From the NCBI RefSeq assembly GCF_900112265.1, contig NZ_FOLO01000004.1, forward strand, positions 1 through 64,000: 64,000 nt of DNA. Direction: 5' to 3'. The DNA comes from Pseudoalteromonas denitrificans DSM 6059. Lineage in GTDB: Bacteria > Pseudomonadota > Gammaproteobacteria > Enterobacterales > Alteromonadaceae. The notes under the pieces were generated by a model. It was not told the origin of the DNA. It worked only from the letters and a program-made list of their open reading frames with translations, and made no database searches. This document shows positions 8,170 through 15,564 of the stretch, piece after piece. The position numbers and the translations under genes were made by a program. Position 1 is the first letter of the stretch. Each line of letters starts with the position of its first letter.

Positions 8170-8711
8170 TGGAACCGATTTCAATTGCGTTAGCATTGGC
8201 TAAATTAACAGGGTTTGATAAGCAAGTAGGGCGCTGGCTTGGGGGTGATAATGGCGAAGAAGTTGCAAGCTCTGTCGTTGATATGGCGCAAATAATTACA
8301 GGTGCAAAATCACCTGAATATGCCCTACAAGAAATTCAAAAGTCTGAACAATTTCAAAAGCAATTAACACAGGCACTGATAACGTCTGAAAAAGAGTTAA
8401 ATAAACTCGCTTTTGAAAATACCCAGGATGCCAGAGCCATGCAAATTCAGGCTTTGGCGCAAAATGATAAATTTTCTAAAAGATTTATTTATTATTTTGC
8501 TGCTTTTTGGTCTATATTTTCTGTTGTATATATTGTTTGTATTACCTTTGTCTCCATACCTCAAGATTCTGTCAGATTTGCGGATACTATCTTAGGTTTT
8601 ATCCTTGGCACTGTAATTGCGACTATTATTAATTTCTTTTTTGGTAGTAGCTCAGGCAATGAAAAACGTACTGAAAGTCTCGACTTACAAGACGTTTTAA
8701 GCAAGGTTTAA
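8169..8711 (+). CDS. Putative holin of the three-transmembrane type
   Basis: The 180-residue protein has an amphipathic N-terminal region (MEPISIALALAKLTGFD) and a soluble helical middle with ENTQDARAMQIQALAQNDK, a pattern I associate with the GTA/phage holin-3TM family. Two strong hydrophobic segments follow at roughly residues 104-125 and 136-158, then a short polar tail. Holins permeabilise the inner membrane and let the endolysin reach the wall. It is far from the lysozyme gene (2577-3011), a second sign that the gene order is mosaic. Family assignment is moderate. Confidence 0.65.
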   Translation: MEPISIALALAKLTGFDKQVGRWLGGDNGEEVASSVVDMAQIITGAKSPEYALQEIQKSEQFQKQLTQALITSEKELNKLAFENTQDARAMQIQALAQNDKFSKRFIYYFAAFWSIFSVVYIVCITFVSIPQDSVRFADTILGFILGTVIATIINFFFGSSSGNEKRTESLDLQDVLSKV

Positions 8712-8717
8712 CAATTT

Positions 8718-9842
8718 ATGCCTAACACAAACCTACAATATGGCGACCTGATACAGTTTCAGGAAGCCATTTTTTATTTTCGCCAAAAAGTACAAATACC
8801 CACAGACACCTGGCGTGATTTACAAGGCATGATCCATTCAAAAGCCTTTACAGTTGCGGGTGCTAACAAAACTCAATTACTCAATGATTTTAATCAAGCA
8901 ATAGACAAAGCCATAACCAGTGGTGAAACCATCACGCAGTTTAGAAAGCGTTTTGATGAAATCGTAAAGGATCATGGTTGGTCATATAAAGGTAAACGCG
9001 GCTGGCGAACCCACGTTATTTATCAGAATAACAAAAATACGGCACGGGCCGCTGGTAGATGGCAACAACAAGAAAGATTAAAACAAAGACGGCCATATTT
9101 AATGTATTTAACTGCGGGAGATTTGCGCGTAAGACCTGAACATGGTTCATGGCATAAAATTGTATTGCACATTGATCATGAATTCTGGTTTTCACATTAT
9201 CCACCCAATGGCTGGGGTTGCAGATGTAAAGTCGTCTCATTAAATAGCCGTGACATTAAACGATTAAATGTAAAAATAACCGATCAGGATAAATTGATTG
9301 ATGTGGTTACAGTTGATGAAAAAACGGGAGGCTTAACAGGAATTGATTTAGGTTGGGATTATAATCCTGGTAAAGCTTGGTTGGGTCCAGACATTGTACT
9401 TGGAAAATCACTTATTGAAATGCCAGCTAATATAAGAGACATCGCAATACCAGAATTTAATAAAAGCATCTTGAAATCTAAACCTCACTATATAAATGTA
9501 GTAAATGAAATTGCAGCCAAAGTCGCATTAGATAAATTTAAAGATGATCAAAAGGTTTTTACACTGGGCTATATTGCCAGTGAAGAAATTACGAAGTTAT
9601 TAAATAAAGCTAAACCCATATTAAATAGTTTGATCACAATAAGCTCAGCTGAAATTGCCTCATTATTAAAATCTGGTGTTCGGCTTGAAGTTTTAACCCA
9701 GTTGATGAATACATTGCATGATGCTAACTTATATAAATATCGCAATGGCATGTTAGAAATTATGGATACAGATATTAAAGTTAAAATATCAGAGCCTTTT
9801 AACACAATCACAATATCCAATGTATTTTATTCTAAATTCTAA
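8718..9842 (+). CDS. Minor head / head morphogenesis protein, Mu F-like, with divergent C-terminal extension
   Basis: Residues about 1-175 match Mu gpF-like (SPP1 gp7-related) head proteins. They include FRKRFDEIVKDHGW, WRTHVIYQNN, the TAGDLRVRPEHGSWH box and the YPPNGWGCRCKVV box. The second half keeps a typical GWDYNPGKAW linker. About 110 C-terminal residues follow (from ITISSAEIASLLK on) that resemble, by pattern only, the small nuclease-like modules often fused to phage head proteins. The protein is 374 residues, somewhat short for the family. It is the last recognisable phage gene; scaffold/protease, major capsid and tail genes are absent. A repeat array begins 23 bases after its stop. 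Confidence 0.8.
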   Translation: MPNTNLQYGDLIQFQEAIFYFRQKVQIPTDTWRDLQGMIHSKAFTVAGANKTQLLNDFNQAIDKAITSGETITQFRKRFDEIVKDHGWSYKGKRGWRTHVIYQNNKNTARAAGRWQQQERLKQRRPYLMYLTAGDLRVRPEHGSWHKIVLHIDHEFWFSHYPPNGWGCRCKVVSLNSRDIKRLNVKITDQDKLIDVVTVDEKTGGLTGIDLGWDYNPGKAWLGPDIVLGKSLIEMPANIRDIAIPEFNKSILKSKPHYINVVNEIAAKVALDKFKDDQKVFTLGYIASEEITKLLNKAKPILNSLITISSAEIASLLKSGVRLEVLTQLMNTLHDANLYKYRNGMLEIMDTDIKVKISEPFNTITISNVFYSKF

Positions 9843-9864
9843 GGACCATAATTGACAGTAAGAT

Positions 9865-9916
9865 GTTTAAACCAGATTTAAACAGGCTTTAAACGGTGTT
9901 TAAACATCGTTTAAAG
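9865..9916. repeat. 11-bp phased tandem repeat, core TTTAAA(C)
   Basis: Five copies of an NTTTAAAC-type 8-mer start at 9865, 9876, 9887, 9898 and 9909, exactly 11 bases apart. Their first bases are G, A, C, G, G and the last copy ends in G instead of C. The 3-base spacers differ (CAG, AGG, GGT, ATC). Further degenerate TTTTAA copies follow to about 9951. The 11-base period is close to one helical turn, so all cores face the same side of the DNA. It is not a multiple of three, so it is not a coding repeat. It may be an array of protein-binding sites or bent DNA. Confidence 0.75.
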
Positions 9917-10272
9917 ATTTTAAAATGATCGGTTTTAATCTAATTTTAAACGTCGAATGAACGAAAATGAGTGTAAAATGGGTCAGAATGAACAAATTAT
10001 TCTAAATTCCAATGTCCGAAGTGATTTTTTAAAGATGGCGTTTAAACACGAAGAAGTCAGTAAAAGTAGGGCGTCCAGAGGTTTAAAATCTAAAATCCTA
10101 TCCTTTGTTTAATTCTAGAAATGAACACCCCCTTACACCCCCTTACATTAACACAATCACACTCAAACCGTATTTAACATAATATCATTTATGGGCTATT
10201 TAAATATATGTAGATTTGGGGTAATTAAATTACTTTTAGACACTATTGCTGTTTTTATGGTGTACTGTATAT

Positions 10273-10300
10273 ATGTCCAGTACTAGTCAGTATCGGACAT
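10273..10300. promoter_or_regulatory. 28-bp inverted repeat upstream of moxR operon
   Basis: Arms ATGTCCAGTACT (10273-10284) and AGTATCGGACAT (10289-10300) pair at 10 of 12 positions around a 4-base centre. The repeat ends 83 bases before the moxR start. It has no T-run, so an operator is more likely than a terminator. The outer TGTCC/GGACA half-sites resemble those upstream of the efflux operon at 59661-59716. Confidence 0.5.
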
Positions 10301-10383
10301 ACTTAAAATATTACATTTGAATTCTTGAGCTCATTAATTTCTTAGCTTACTATCTAATTACAATAATTTTAATATGCATATTT

Positions 10384-11289
10384 ATGAATTCTATAATTAA
10401 TTCTGTTTTAGCTGATGTTTCATCTATTATTTTTGGTAAAGAAAAACAAATAAAATTATCCATTTCATGTTTATTGGCTCAAGGTCATTTATTAATTGAA
10501 GATTTACCAGGTATGGGAAAAACATCTCTTTCACATGCTTTAGCTGTTTCTTTAGGTTTGTCATATCAAAGAATTCAATTTACAAGTGATTTATTACCGT
10601 CAGATATTCTGGGAACATCTATTTTTGATACAAAAACGCAGGCTTTTAGTTTTCATAAAGGTCCTTTGTTTAGTCAAGTCGTTTTAGCTGATGAAATAAA
10701 TCGAGCTGGACCAAAAACCCAAAGCGCATTACTTGAAGCTATGGAAGAAAAACAAGTCAGTATCGACGGACATAGTTATTTATTGCCACAGCCATTTTTT
10801 GTGATTGCAACACAAAACCCTATTCATCAAGCTGGTACATATCCTTTACCTGAATCCCAGCTAGATCGTTTTTTAATGCGTATTACCTTAGGCTATCCAG
10901 GTATGGAAGCTGAAAGAAAAATTATATTAGGCATGGATAACAATATAAATAGTTTAGGTACACGCTTAACAGAAAATGAATTTAGTAAATTACAAGAGCA
11001 TGTAAAAACAATAAAGTTAAGTGATCCTGTTATAGACTATGTTTTAGCTTTAGTTAATCATAGTAGACTAGCTGGTCGTTATCCCATGCCACTTTCTCCT
11101 AGAGCAAGCATTGCACTAACTCGCGCTGCACAAGCTTGGGCATTTATTGATGGTAGAGATTTTGTAACACCAGATGATGTTCAAATGATATTTCCAAGTG
11201 TTGTTGAACATAGACTAAATATTAATTCAGGTATTCATCAAGGTGAATTAGCACAAGAGTTACTTAAAGAAGTAAAAGTGCCTGTATAA
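10384..11289 (+). CDS. MoxR-family AAA+ ATPase
   Basis: The 301-residue protein has Walker A LPGMGKTS (K46), Walker B VVLADE (D103, E104), a sensor-1 region at FVIATQNPIHQAGTYPLPE, and the MoxR-specific helix 2 insert. The late YPMPLSPRASIALTRAAQAWA segment contains the sensor-2 arginine. MoxR proteins act as chaperones that help assemble or activate proteins, usually in the envelope, together with the DUF58 protein encoded next to them. Its stop touches the ATG of the DUF58 gene, and tgpA follows, a widely conserved three-gene operon. The upstream region is the prophage junction, so its promoter may lie near the inverted repeat at 10273. Confidence 0.9.
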   Translation: MNSIINSVLADVSSIIFGKEKQIKLSISCLLAQGHLLIEDLPGMGKTSLSHALAVSLGLSYQRIQFTSDLLPSDILGTSIFDTKTQAFSFHKGPLFSQVVLADEINRAGPKTQSALLEAMEEKQVSIDGHSYLLPQPFFVIATQNPIHQAGTYPLPESQLDRFLMRITLGYPGMEAERKIILGMDNNINSLGTRLTENEFSKLQEHVKTIKLSDPVIDYVLALVNHSRLAGRYPMPLSPRASIALTRAAQAWAFIDGRDFVTPDDVQMIFPSVVEHRLNINSGIHQGELAQELLKEVKVPV

Positions 11290-12255
11290 ATGATTAAATT
11301 AACCTTAGATTCAGTCAAAAATTTAAAGCATAAGCTAAATGCTTTTCTTAACAAGTTATTATTGAAAAGAAAACATCAGTCAATTGATTTAACATTAAAG
11401 CATCATAACATTTATGTTTTACCATCTAAATTTGGTTTGATTTTTTTATGCTTTACTTTTTTAATTTTTTTACTCGGCAGTAATTATCAAAATAATCTCA
11501 TTCTGTTAACTGCTTACCTTTTAATTTCTATCTTTACCATTGGTATTTTACAAAGCTATTTCAATTTAATTAATACCCAAATATCTTTCATTGGCGTTGA
11601 AGACGGTATTGAAAAAACGGGGTATTTATTGACATTTTCAGTCATGAACCAAAATAAAACGTATAGCTTTGTGGCTGAATCAGGCAATAACATAACCCTT
11701 GTGGACACCATATCATCGGATAAAAAGCTTGTAGAGTTACAAATTGAAGGTTTAAAACGTGGTAAACATTCAATAGATAGAATTAAAATGGTTTCTCGTT
11801 ATCCCTATGGCTTAATGACAGTTTGGAGTTATGCTATTTTTCCTAAACATGTCTACATATACCCTACTCCATTACCTATATTATCTCATAACATGACTTT
11901 TTTTGGTGAAGGGGAAGAACAACTAAAAGACTTTAAGCATGGCAATGATGAGTTCTTTGCTATGAGAGAGCACGAAATTGGGGAATCATTATCTCGTGTA
12001 TCTTGGAAACATTATGCAAAAACGGGTGAATTATTAGTAAAAGAATTTTCTGAATATAACTCTGGAGACTATATATTCAATTTGGAAGATATTCCAGGTG
12101 ATTTTGAAACTAAATTAAGCCACTTAAGCTATTTAGTAAATCAAGCTTTCCATGATGAGTTACATTATGGTCTTGTATTACCAAACAAAAGTATTCCTGC
12201 ATCTCAGGGGCTTTCTCACCTAAAAAACTGCTTACGGGCGCTCAGTGAGGCTTAA
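11290..12255 (+). CDS. DUF58 membrane protein
   Basis: The 321-residue protein has two hydrophobic segments at about residues 50-90 and then a cytoplasmic or periplasmic DUF58 domain. The family motif is visible in FFAMREHEIGESLSRVSWKHYAKTGELLVKEF, in which the Arg, the RVSWK stretch and the Lys-Glu pair are typical. DUF58 proteins carry a vWA-like fold and work with MoxR ATPases. It begins immediately after the moxR stop and ends 5 bases before tgpA, so all three are one transcript. Confidence 0.85.
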   Translation: MIKLTLDSVKNLKHKLNAFLNKLLLKRKHQSIDLTLKHHNIYVLPSKFGLIFLCFTFLIFLLGSNYQNNLILLTAYLLISIFTIGILQSYFNLINTQISFIGVEDGIEKTGYLLTFSVMNQNKTYSFVAESGNNITLVDTISSDKKLVELQIEGLKRGKHSIDRIKMVSRYPYGLMTVWSYAIFPKHVYIYPTPLPILSHNMTFFGEGEEQLKDFKHGNDEFFAMREHEIGESLSRVSWKHYAKTGELLVKEFSEYNSGDYIFNLEDIPGDFETKLSHLSYLVNQAFHDELHYGLVLPNKSIPASQGLSHLKNCLRALSEA

Positions 12256-12260
12256 ATTTC

Positions 12261-14228
12261 ATGAAGTTAGATTTACCTAAAATTAATTTAAAAAAAGTAG
12301 AGTTACTACAGTCAATTACTTTATTAATTGTGACTGTATTATTTTCAGAATTTATTTCAATGTCTTTTATTGCAGTCATCCTATTATTGGCACTATGGAG
12401 CCTTGCAATTGCGTTGGAGCAAGTAAAAAAACCATCTGTTTTAGCTGGAAATATTTTAGCAGTTTTAACCGCAACGGCCTTATTTTTAGAAATTGGCATT
12501 CACGATACCGTTAATTTATTTGTAGCTATGCTTTTGTTATCAACAGCATTAAAGCAGCTCGTATCCAATGAGTTGTTACATTTTAAAGCTGTATGTTTAA
12601 TACAGCTTTTCTTGATTTCAAGTGTTTATTTATATCAGCAATCTTTATATACCAGTATTTTAGCTTTTTGTTTTTTTATTGGCAGTTTTGCCACTTTACA
12701 TCTTTTAATTCGACCTGAAGTTCTACTTACAACAGCGGTTAAATTATCTGCTAAGACATTGATATTAAGTCTACCTTTGGCTTTCATTTTATTTTTATTA
12801 CTTCCAAGGTTGCCTTCATTTTGGAGTTTACCCGGGCCAAATATTGCGAAAACAGGCTTAAATGAAAATATAGATCCATTTTCTATTTCCAAGCTAGCTA
12901 AGTCTAGTGAACTGGTATTTCGAGTTAATTTTACTGATGAAGCCCCTGCTCTGCCTTATTATTGGCGTTCTATGGTACACGAAGAATTTACAAGCCAAGC
13001 TTGGAGAATTACAAATTATGCACGAGCGACAGAAGAAAAACAGATTATAAAAAAAATTGACGCTGTACAATATGAAGTGATAGCTCAAAAGTCATCTTTA
13101 CATTGGTTGTATGGTTTAGATTATGCGCAAAGTAATACCGAGTTTGTTAATAATAAATATGCCGGAGTACTTTCCCGTAGTAAAAATTTGTCACAAACCT
13201 TTAAATATACAGCCTCAAGCAATGCATTTAAAAACAATCTTAAATTGAATAAATATGAACGAAACATCAATTTAAAACTGCCACAAAATAGTAATCCACA
13301 GGCCGTTGAAATAGCAAAAATGCTTAAATATAAATCAAGTGATGATAAATCTTTTTACAACAATTTGCTTAATTATTATATTACCAATCAATTTACTTAC
13401 ACTTTAGAGCCACCGAGCCTAGTTGGAGAGAATAAATTAGATCAATTTTTAATTAATTCAAAAAGAGGTTTTTGTGGCCATTATGCGAGTTTATCGGCCT
13501 TTATTTTTAGAAGCGCAGGGATCCCAGCCAGAGTTGTTTCTGGTTATTTAGGAGGAGAAATATCACCAAATAATCAATATTTAAGTGTTTATCAATATGA
13601 TGCACATGCATGGACTGAAGTATGGCTTAAAGACAAAGGTTGGACGCGTTTTGATGCAACATCAGTTGTTTCTCCTGATAGACTCAATGGTTCTTTATCT
13701 CAAAGTCAGCAAAATAGTGAAGAATTTATGAGAAACCTTGATTTTGGATTATTAAGCTTACAACAATTTCCCATGCTAAATTGGATCAGACTCAATATTA
13801 ATAATATTGATTATATGTGGACAAATTGGGTGCTAGGTTTTGACTCTCAAGCACAAAAAGGGTTATTAGAAGAAGTTTTTGGGAAAAATATTACTTTAAA
13901 ATTAACGCTTGCAATACTTGGAAGTATTTCTTTATTTTTGTTTGGGTTTTATTGTTTTGTTCTTTGGCAAAAACGCCCTAAGTTTTTAAAACCCTTAGAA
14001 AAAGAATATCATCAAGTGCAGTGCTGGGGTGAAAAAAATAATGCGCCATTAAAAACAGGCATGACCCCACAAACATACTTTAAATATTTAATAGCGCATT
14101 TTAATAATAAGGCCCCGTTTTTAGAGCAACTGTTAGCATTGTATATTCAAGTAAGATATAAACAATCGGAATGCTCAGTTAAACAACAAAAACAAGCAAA
14201 ACATTTAATTAAGATGATCACTAAATAA
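12261..14228 (+). CDS. tgpA: TgpA-like transglutaminase membrane protein (DUF3488)
   Basis: The 655-residue protein starts with about five or six membrane segments (residues 10-190, DUF3488). A periplasmic transglutaminase-core domain follows with the triad C405 (RGFCGHY), H449 (DAHAW) and D465 (RFDAT). A further membrane segment lies near 550-575, with a cytoplasmic DUF4129-like tail. In Pseudomonas the homologue is essential and periplasmic; its substrate is not known to me. It is the last gene of the moxR-DUF58-tgpA operon. Transcription ends at a perfect inverted repeat that overlaps the 3' end of the convergent gene. Confidence 0.88.
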   Translation: MKLDLPKINLKKVELLQSITLLIVTVLFSEFISMSFIAVILLLALWSLAIALEQVKKPSVLAGNILAVLTATALFLEIGIHDTVNLFVAMLLLSTALKQLVSNELLHFKAVCLIQLFLISSVYLYQQSLYTSILAFCFFIGSFATLHLLIRPEVLLTTAVKLSAKTLILSLPLAFILFLLLPRLPSFWSLPGPNIAKTGLNENIDPFSISKLAKSSELVFRVNFTDEAPALPYYWRSMVHEEFTSQAWRITNYARATEEKQIIKKIDAVQYEVIAQKSSLHWLYGLDYAQSNTEFVNNKYAGVLSRSKNLSQTFKYTASSNAFKNNLKLNKYERNINLKLPQNSNPQAVEIAKMLKYKSSDDKSFYNNLLNYYITNQFTYTLEPPSLVGENKLDQFLINSKRGFCGHYASLSAFIFRSAGIPARVVSGYLGGEISPNNQYLSVYQYDAHAWTEVWLKDKGWTRFDATSVVSPDRLNGSLSQSQQNSEEFMRNLDFGLLSLQQFPMLNWIRLNINNIDYMWTNWVLGFDSQAQKGLLEEVFGKNITLKLTLAILGSISLFLFGFYCFVLWQKRPKFLKPLEKEYHQVQCWGEKNNAPLKTGMTPQTYFKYLIAHFNNKAPFLEQLLALYIQVRYKQSECSVKQQKQAKHLIKMITK

Positions 14229-14241
14229 ATTGAATAAACAA

Positions 14242-14281
14242 TTTTTAAAGATTTATTTCAATTTAAATAAATCTTTAAAAA
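14242..14281. terminator. Bidirectional terminator, 17-bp perfect stem
   Basis: A 17-bp perfect inverted repeat (arms 14242-14258 and 14265-14281, 6-base loop) ends in A- and T-runs on both sides. It serves tgpA on the plus strand and the Mpo1-like gene on the minus strand. One arm and the loop lie inside the last codons of the Mpo1-like gene. Confidence 0.8.
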
Positions 14282-14678
14282 CCCAAGCAGGTCCAATTAA
14301 TAAAAAACTCAGGTCATCAAAAAAGGAAGGTTTTTTACCTTCTATTTTATGGCCTACAAATTGAAAGACCCAAGCAATAATAAACATTGTGATTGAAACT
14401 TCTAGGGTATAAGGCATGGTATTTTTAATAATTAGGAAAGAAAGAAGTGTATATATGCACATATATAAACCTAAACGTTTATTCAGTTTAAAATAAAACA
14501 TCATAGCAACTGCGATACTAAGACTTAAAATTACATCACCAATTAACCCTGGGATTGAATATATAAATCCAATGACGCTTAGATAAATAATAGGAACTGC
14601 TATTTTATGAATTATTATATTTGTTTTGTTTTGGTGGCTTTGGCCATATAAATCAAACCATTGGGTAAGCGTTTTCAT
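14253..14678 (-). CDS. Mpo1/DUF962-family membrane protein (2-hydroxy fatty acid dioxygenase-like)
   Basis: The 141-residue protein has the family's N-terminal box WFDLYGQSHQNKTNIIIHKIAVP, with histidines at about 15 and 24. Four membrane segments follow. The C-terminal box is WVFQFVGHKIEGKKPSFFDDLSFLLIGP, with a third conserved histidine. The yeast homologue Mpo1 is an iron-dependent dioxygenase that removes one carbon from 2-hydroxy fatty acids; bacterial members are mostly uncharacterised. The gene stands alone, convergent with tgpA. A 30-bp perfect palindrome (14693-14722) lies 15 bases before its start. Fold and family are sure, substrate unknown. Confidence 0.82.
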   Translation of the reverse strand: MKTLTQWFDLYGQSHQNKTNIIIHKIAVPIIYLSVIGFIYSIPGLIGDVILSLSIAVAMMFYFKLNKRLGLYMCIYTLLSFLIIKNTMPYTLEVSITMFIIAWVFQFVGHKIEGKKPSFFDDLSFLLIGPAWVFKDLFKLK

Positions 14679-14692
14679 AATATTGTCTTTTT

Positions 14693-14722
14693 ATTGTTCT
14701 AGTGTATTTACACTAGAACAAT
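14693..14722. promoter_or_regulatory. 30-bp perfect palindrome upstream of the Mpo1-like gene
   Basis: Arms 14693-14706 and 14709-14722 (ATTGTTCTAGTGTA and its complement) are fully complementary around TT. No T-run follows on either strand and the loop would be too tight. A dimeric repressor site for the Mpo1-like gene (start 14678) is therefore as likely as a terminator for the M23 gene that ends at 14743. Confidence 0.55.
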
Positions 14723-14742
14723 TAAGGCGCAATTTCTAGTCT

Positions 14743-15564
14743 TTAATTTGAGAATTTACTTGCTGATAACGACTGCATCACAAGGGCAGGATCTAATCGA
14801 ACTTGTTTCCAGTTTAAGCGCCAGTCTAGATGTGGCCCTGTAACACGCCCCGTAGCGCCAATTTTAGCAATTTTATCCCCTGTTTTTATTTCTTGGCCTA
14901 ATTTTGCTGTTACTTGACTTAAGTGAATATAAGTCGAGGTAATGCCATGGCCATGATCTATTATTAACGTACCGCCTGAATAATAAAGATCAGGATCTGC
15001 AAAGACAACTTTACCTGGTAAAGGAGAATAAACCTGTGTCCCTTTTTTGTTGGCGATGTCTAATCCAAAATGTGGTCTTTTAGGTGTGCCATTAAAATAC
15101 CTTTGGCTCCCATAAACACCTGATATACGCCCTTTAGCTGGACGATAGACAGGTTGTAAAAAGTCAATTCGGTTTGATAAAATACTCCTTGCTTTACGAA
15201 CCGCTTTAGCTTCTGATTTTATTCTGTTTAAAACGGACTTAGGCGGTGAAACATACTTTTTAGCGACACCTGTAATTTTATCAATTTTATAATCACGTTT
15301 AGTGATCAAAAAACTTTTGTTAAAAGACTTACCTGACTTATCAACCCATGTCAGTAAATAATTTAACTTTGCGTCACGACCAAAGCCAAAAACAAATTCT
15401 CCTTGCTTGCTCAACTTGATTTTGGCATCATCTAATTTAACTAATTTTGCATCTGGTAACTTACCCGTTACCATACCTCCTTGAATTAAATGACCTTTTA
15501 ACTCAAGGGCATTTACAGACCATGCAGATAATAGTAAATATATAACTGAAACAACTTTATGCAT
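14743..15564 (-). CDS. M23-family metallopeptidase (LytM-like), exported
   Basis: The 273-residue protein has an N-terminal signal sequence (about residues 1-18, cut near VNA). A strand-rich region follows, then a C-terminal M23 domain from about 145. Zinc and catalytic residues visible are H165 and D169 (HFGLD), H214 (YIHL) and H245 in GPHLDW. The final ligand position of the usual HxH is D247, a variant also found in other members of this subgroup as I recall. It probably trims peptidoglycan cross-links in the periplasm or serves as an amidase activator. The gene overlaps the upstream pterin-synthase-like gene by 8 bases. Confidence 0.85.
   Translation of the reverse strand: MHKVVSVIYLLLSAWSVNALELKGHLIQGGMVTGKLPDAKLVKLDDAKIKLSKQGEFVFGFGRDAKLNYLLTWVDKSGKSFNKSFLITKRDYKIDKITGVAKKYVSPPKSVLNRIKSEAKAVRKARSILSNRIDFLQPVYRPAKGRISGVYGSQRYFNGTPKRPHFGLDIANKKGTQVYSPLPGKVVFADPDLYYSGGTLIIDHGHGITSTYIHLSQVTAKLGQEIKTGDKIAKIGATGRVTGPHLDWRLNWKQVRLDPALVMQSLSASKFSN

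Larger units (their letters stand above)
9843..10383. other. Non-coding prophage/chromosome junction
   Basis: These 541 bases lie between the last phage gene and the moxR operon. I see no supportable gene. They contain the 11-bp phased TTTAAA array (9865-9916 plus degenerate copies to about 9951). A 13-bp direct repeat TTATTCTAAATTC occurs at 9827-9839 and 9997-10009. A CACCCCCTTA tandem pair lies at about 10125-10146. A 28-bp inverted repeat lies at 10273-10300. The right end of the prophage must lie somewhere here but no clear attachment or Mu-type end sequence was found. Confidence 0.6.

Noticed and set aside
9865..9916. CRISPR array or iteron-type plasmid origin
   Set aside because: The 11-base unit with 3-base spacers is far too short for CRISPR, and no replication initiator gene is nearby.
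10121..10177. Short ORF beginning MNTPLHPLTL
   Set aside because: It is only 18 codons within a CCCCCTTA repeat and has no ribosome binding site or context.
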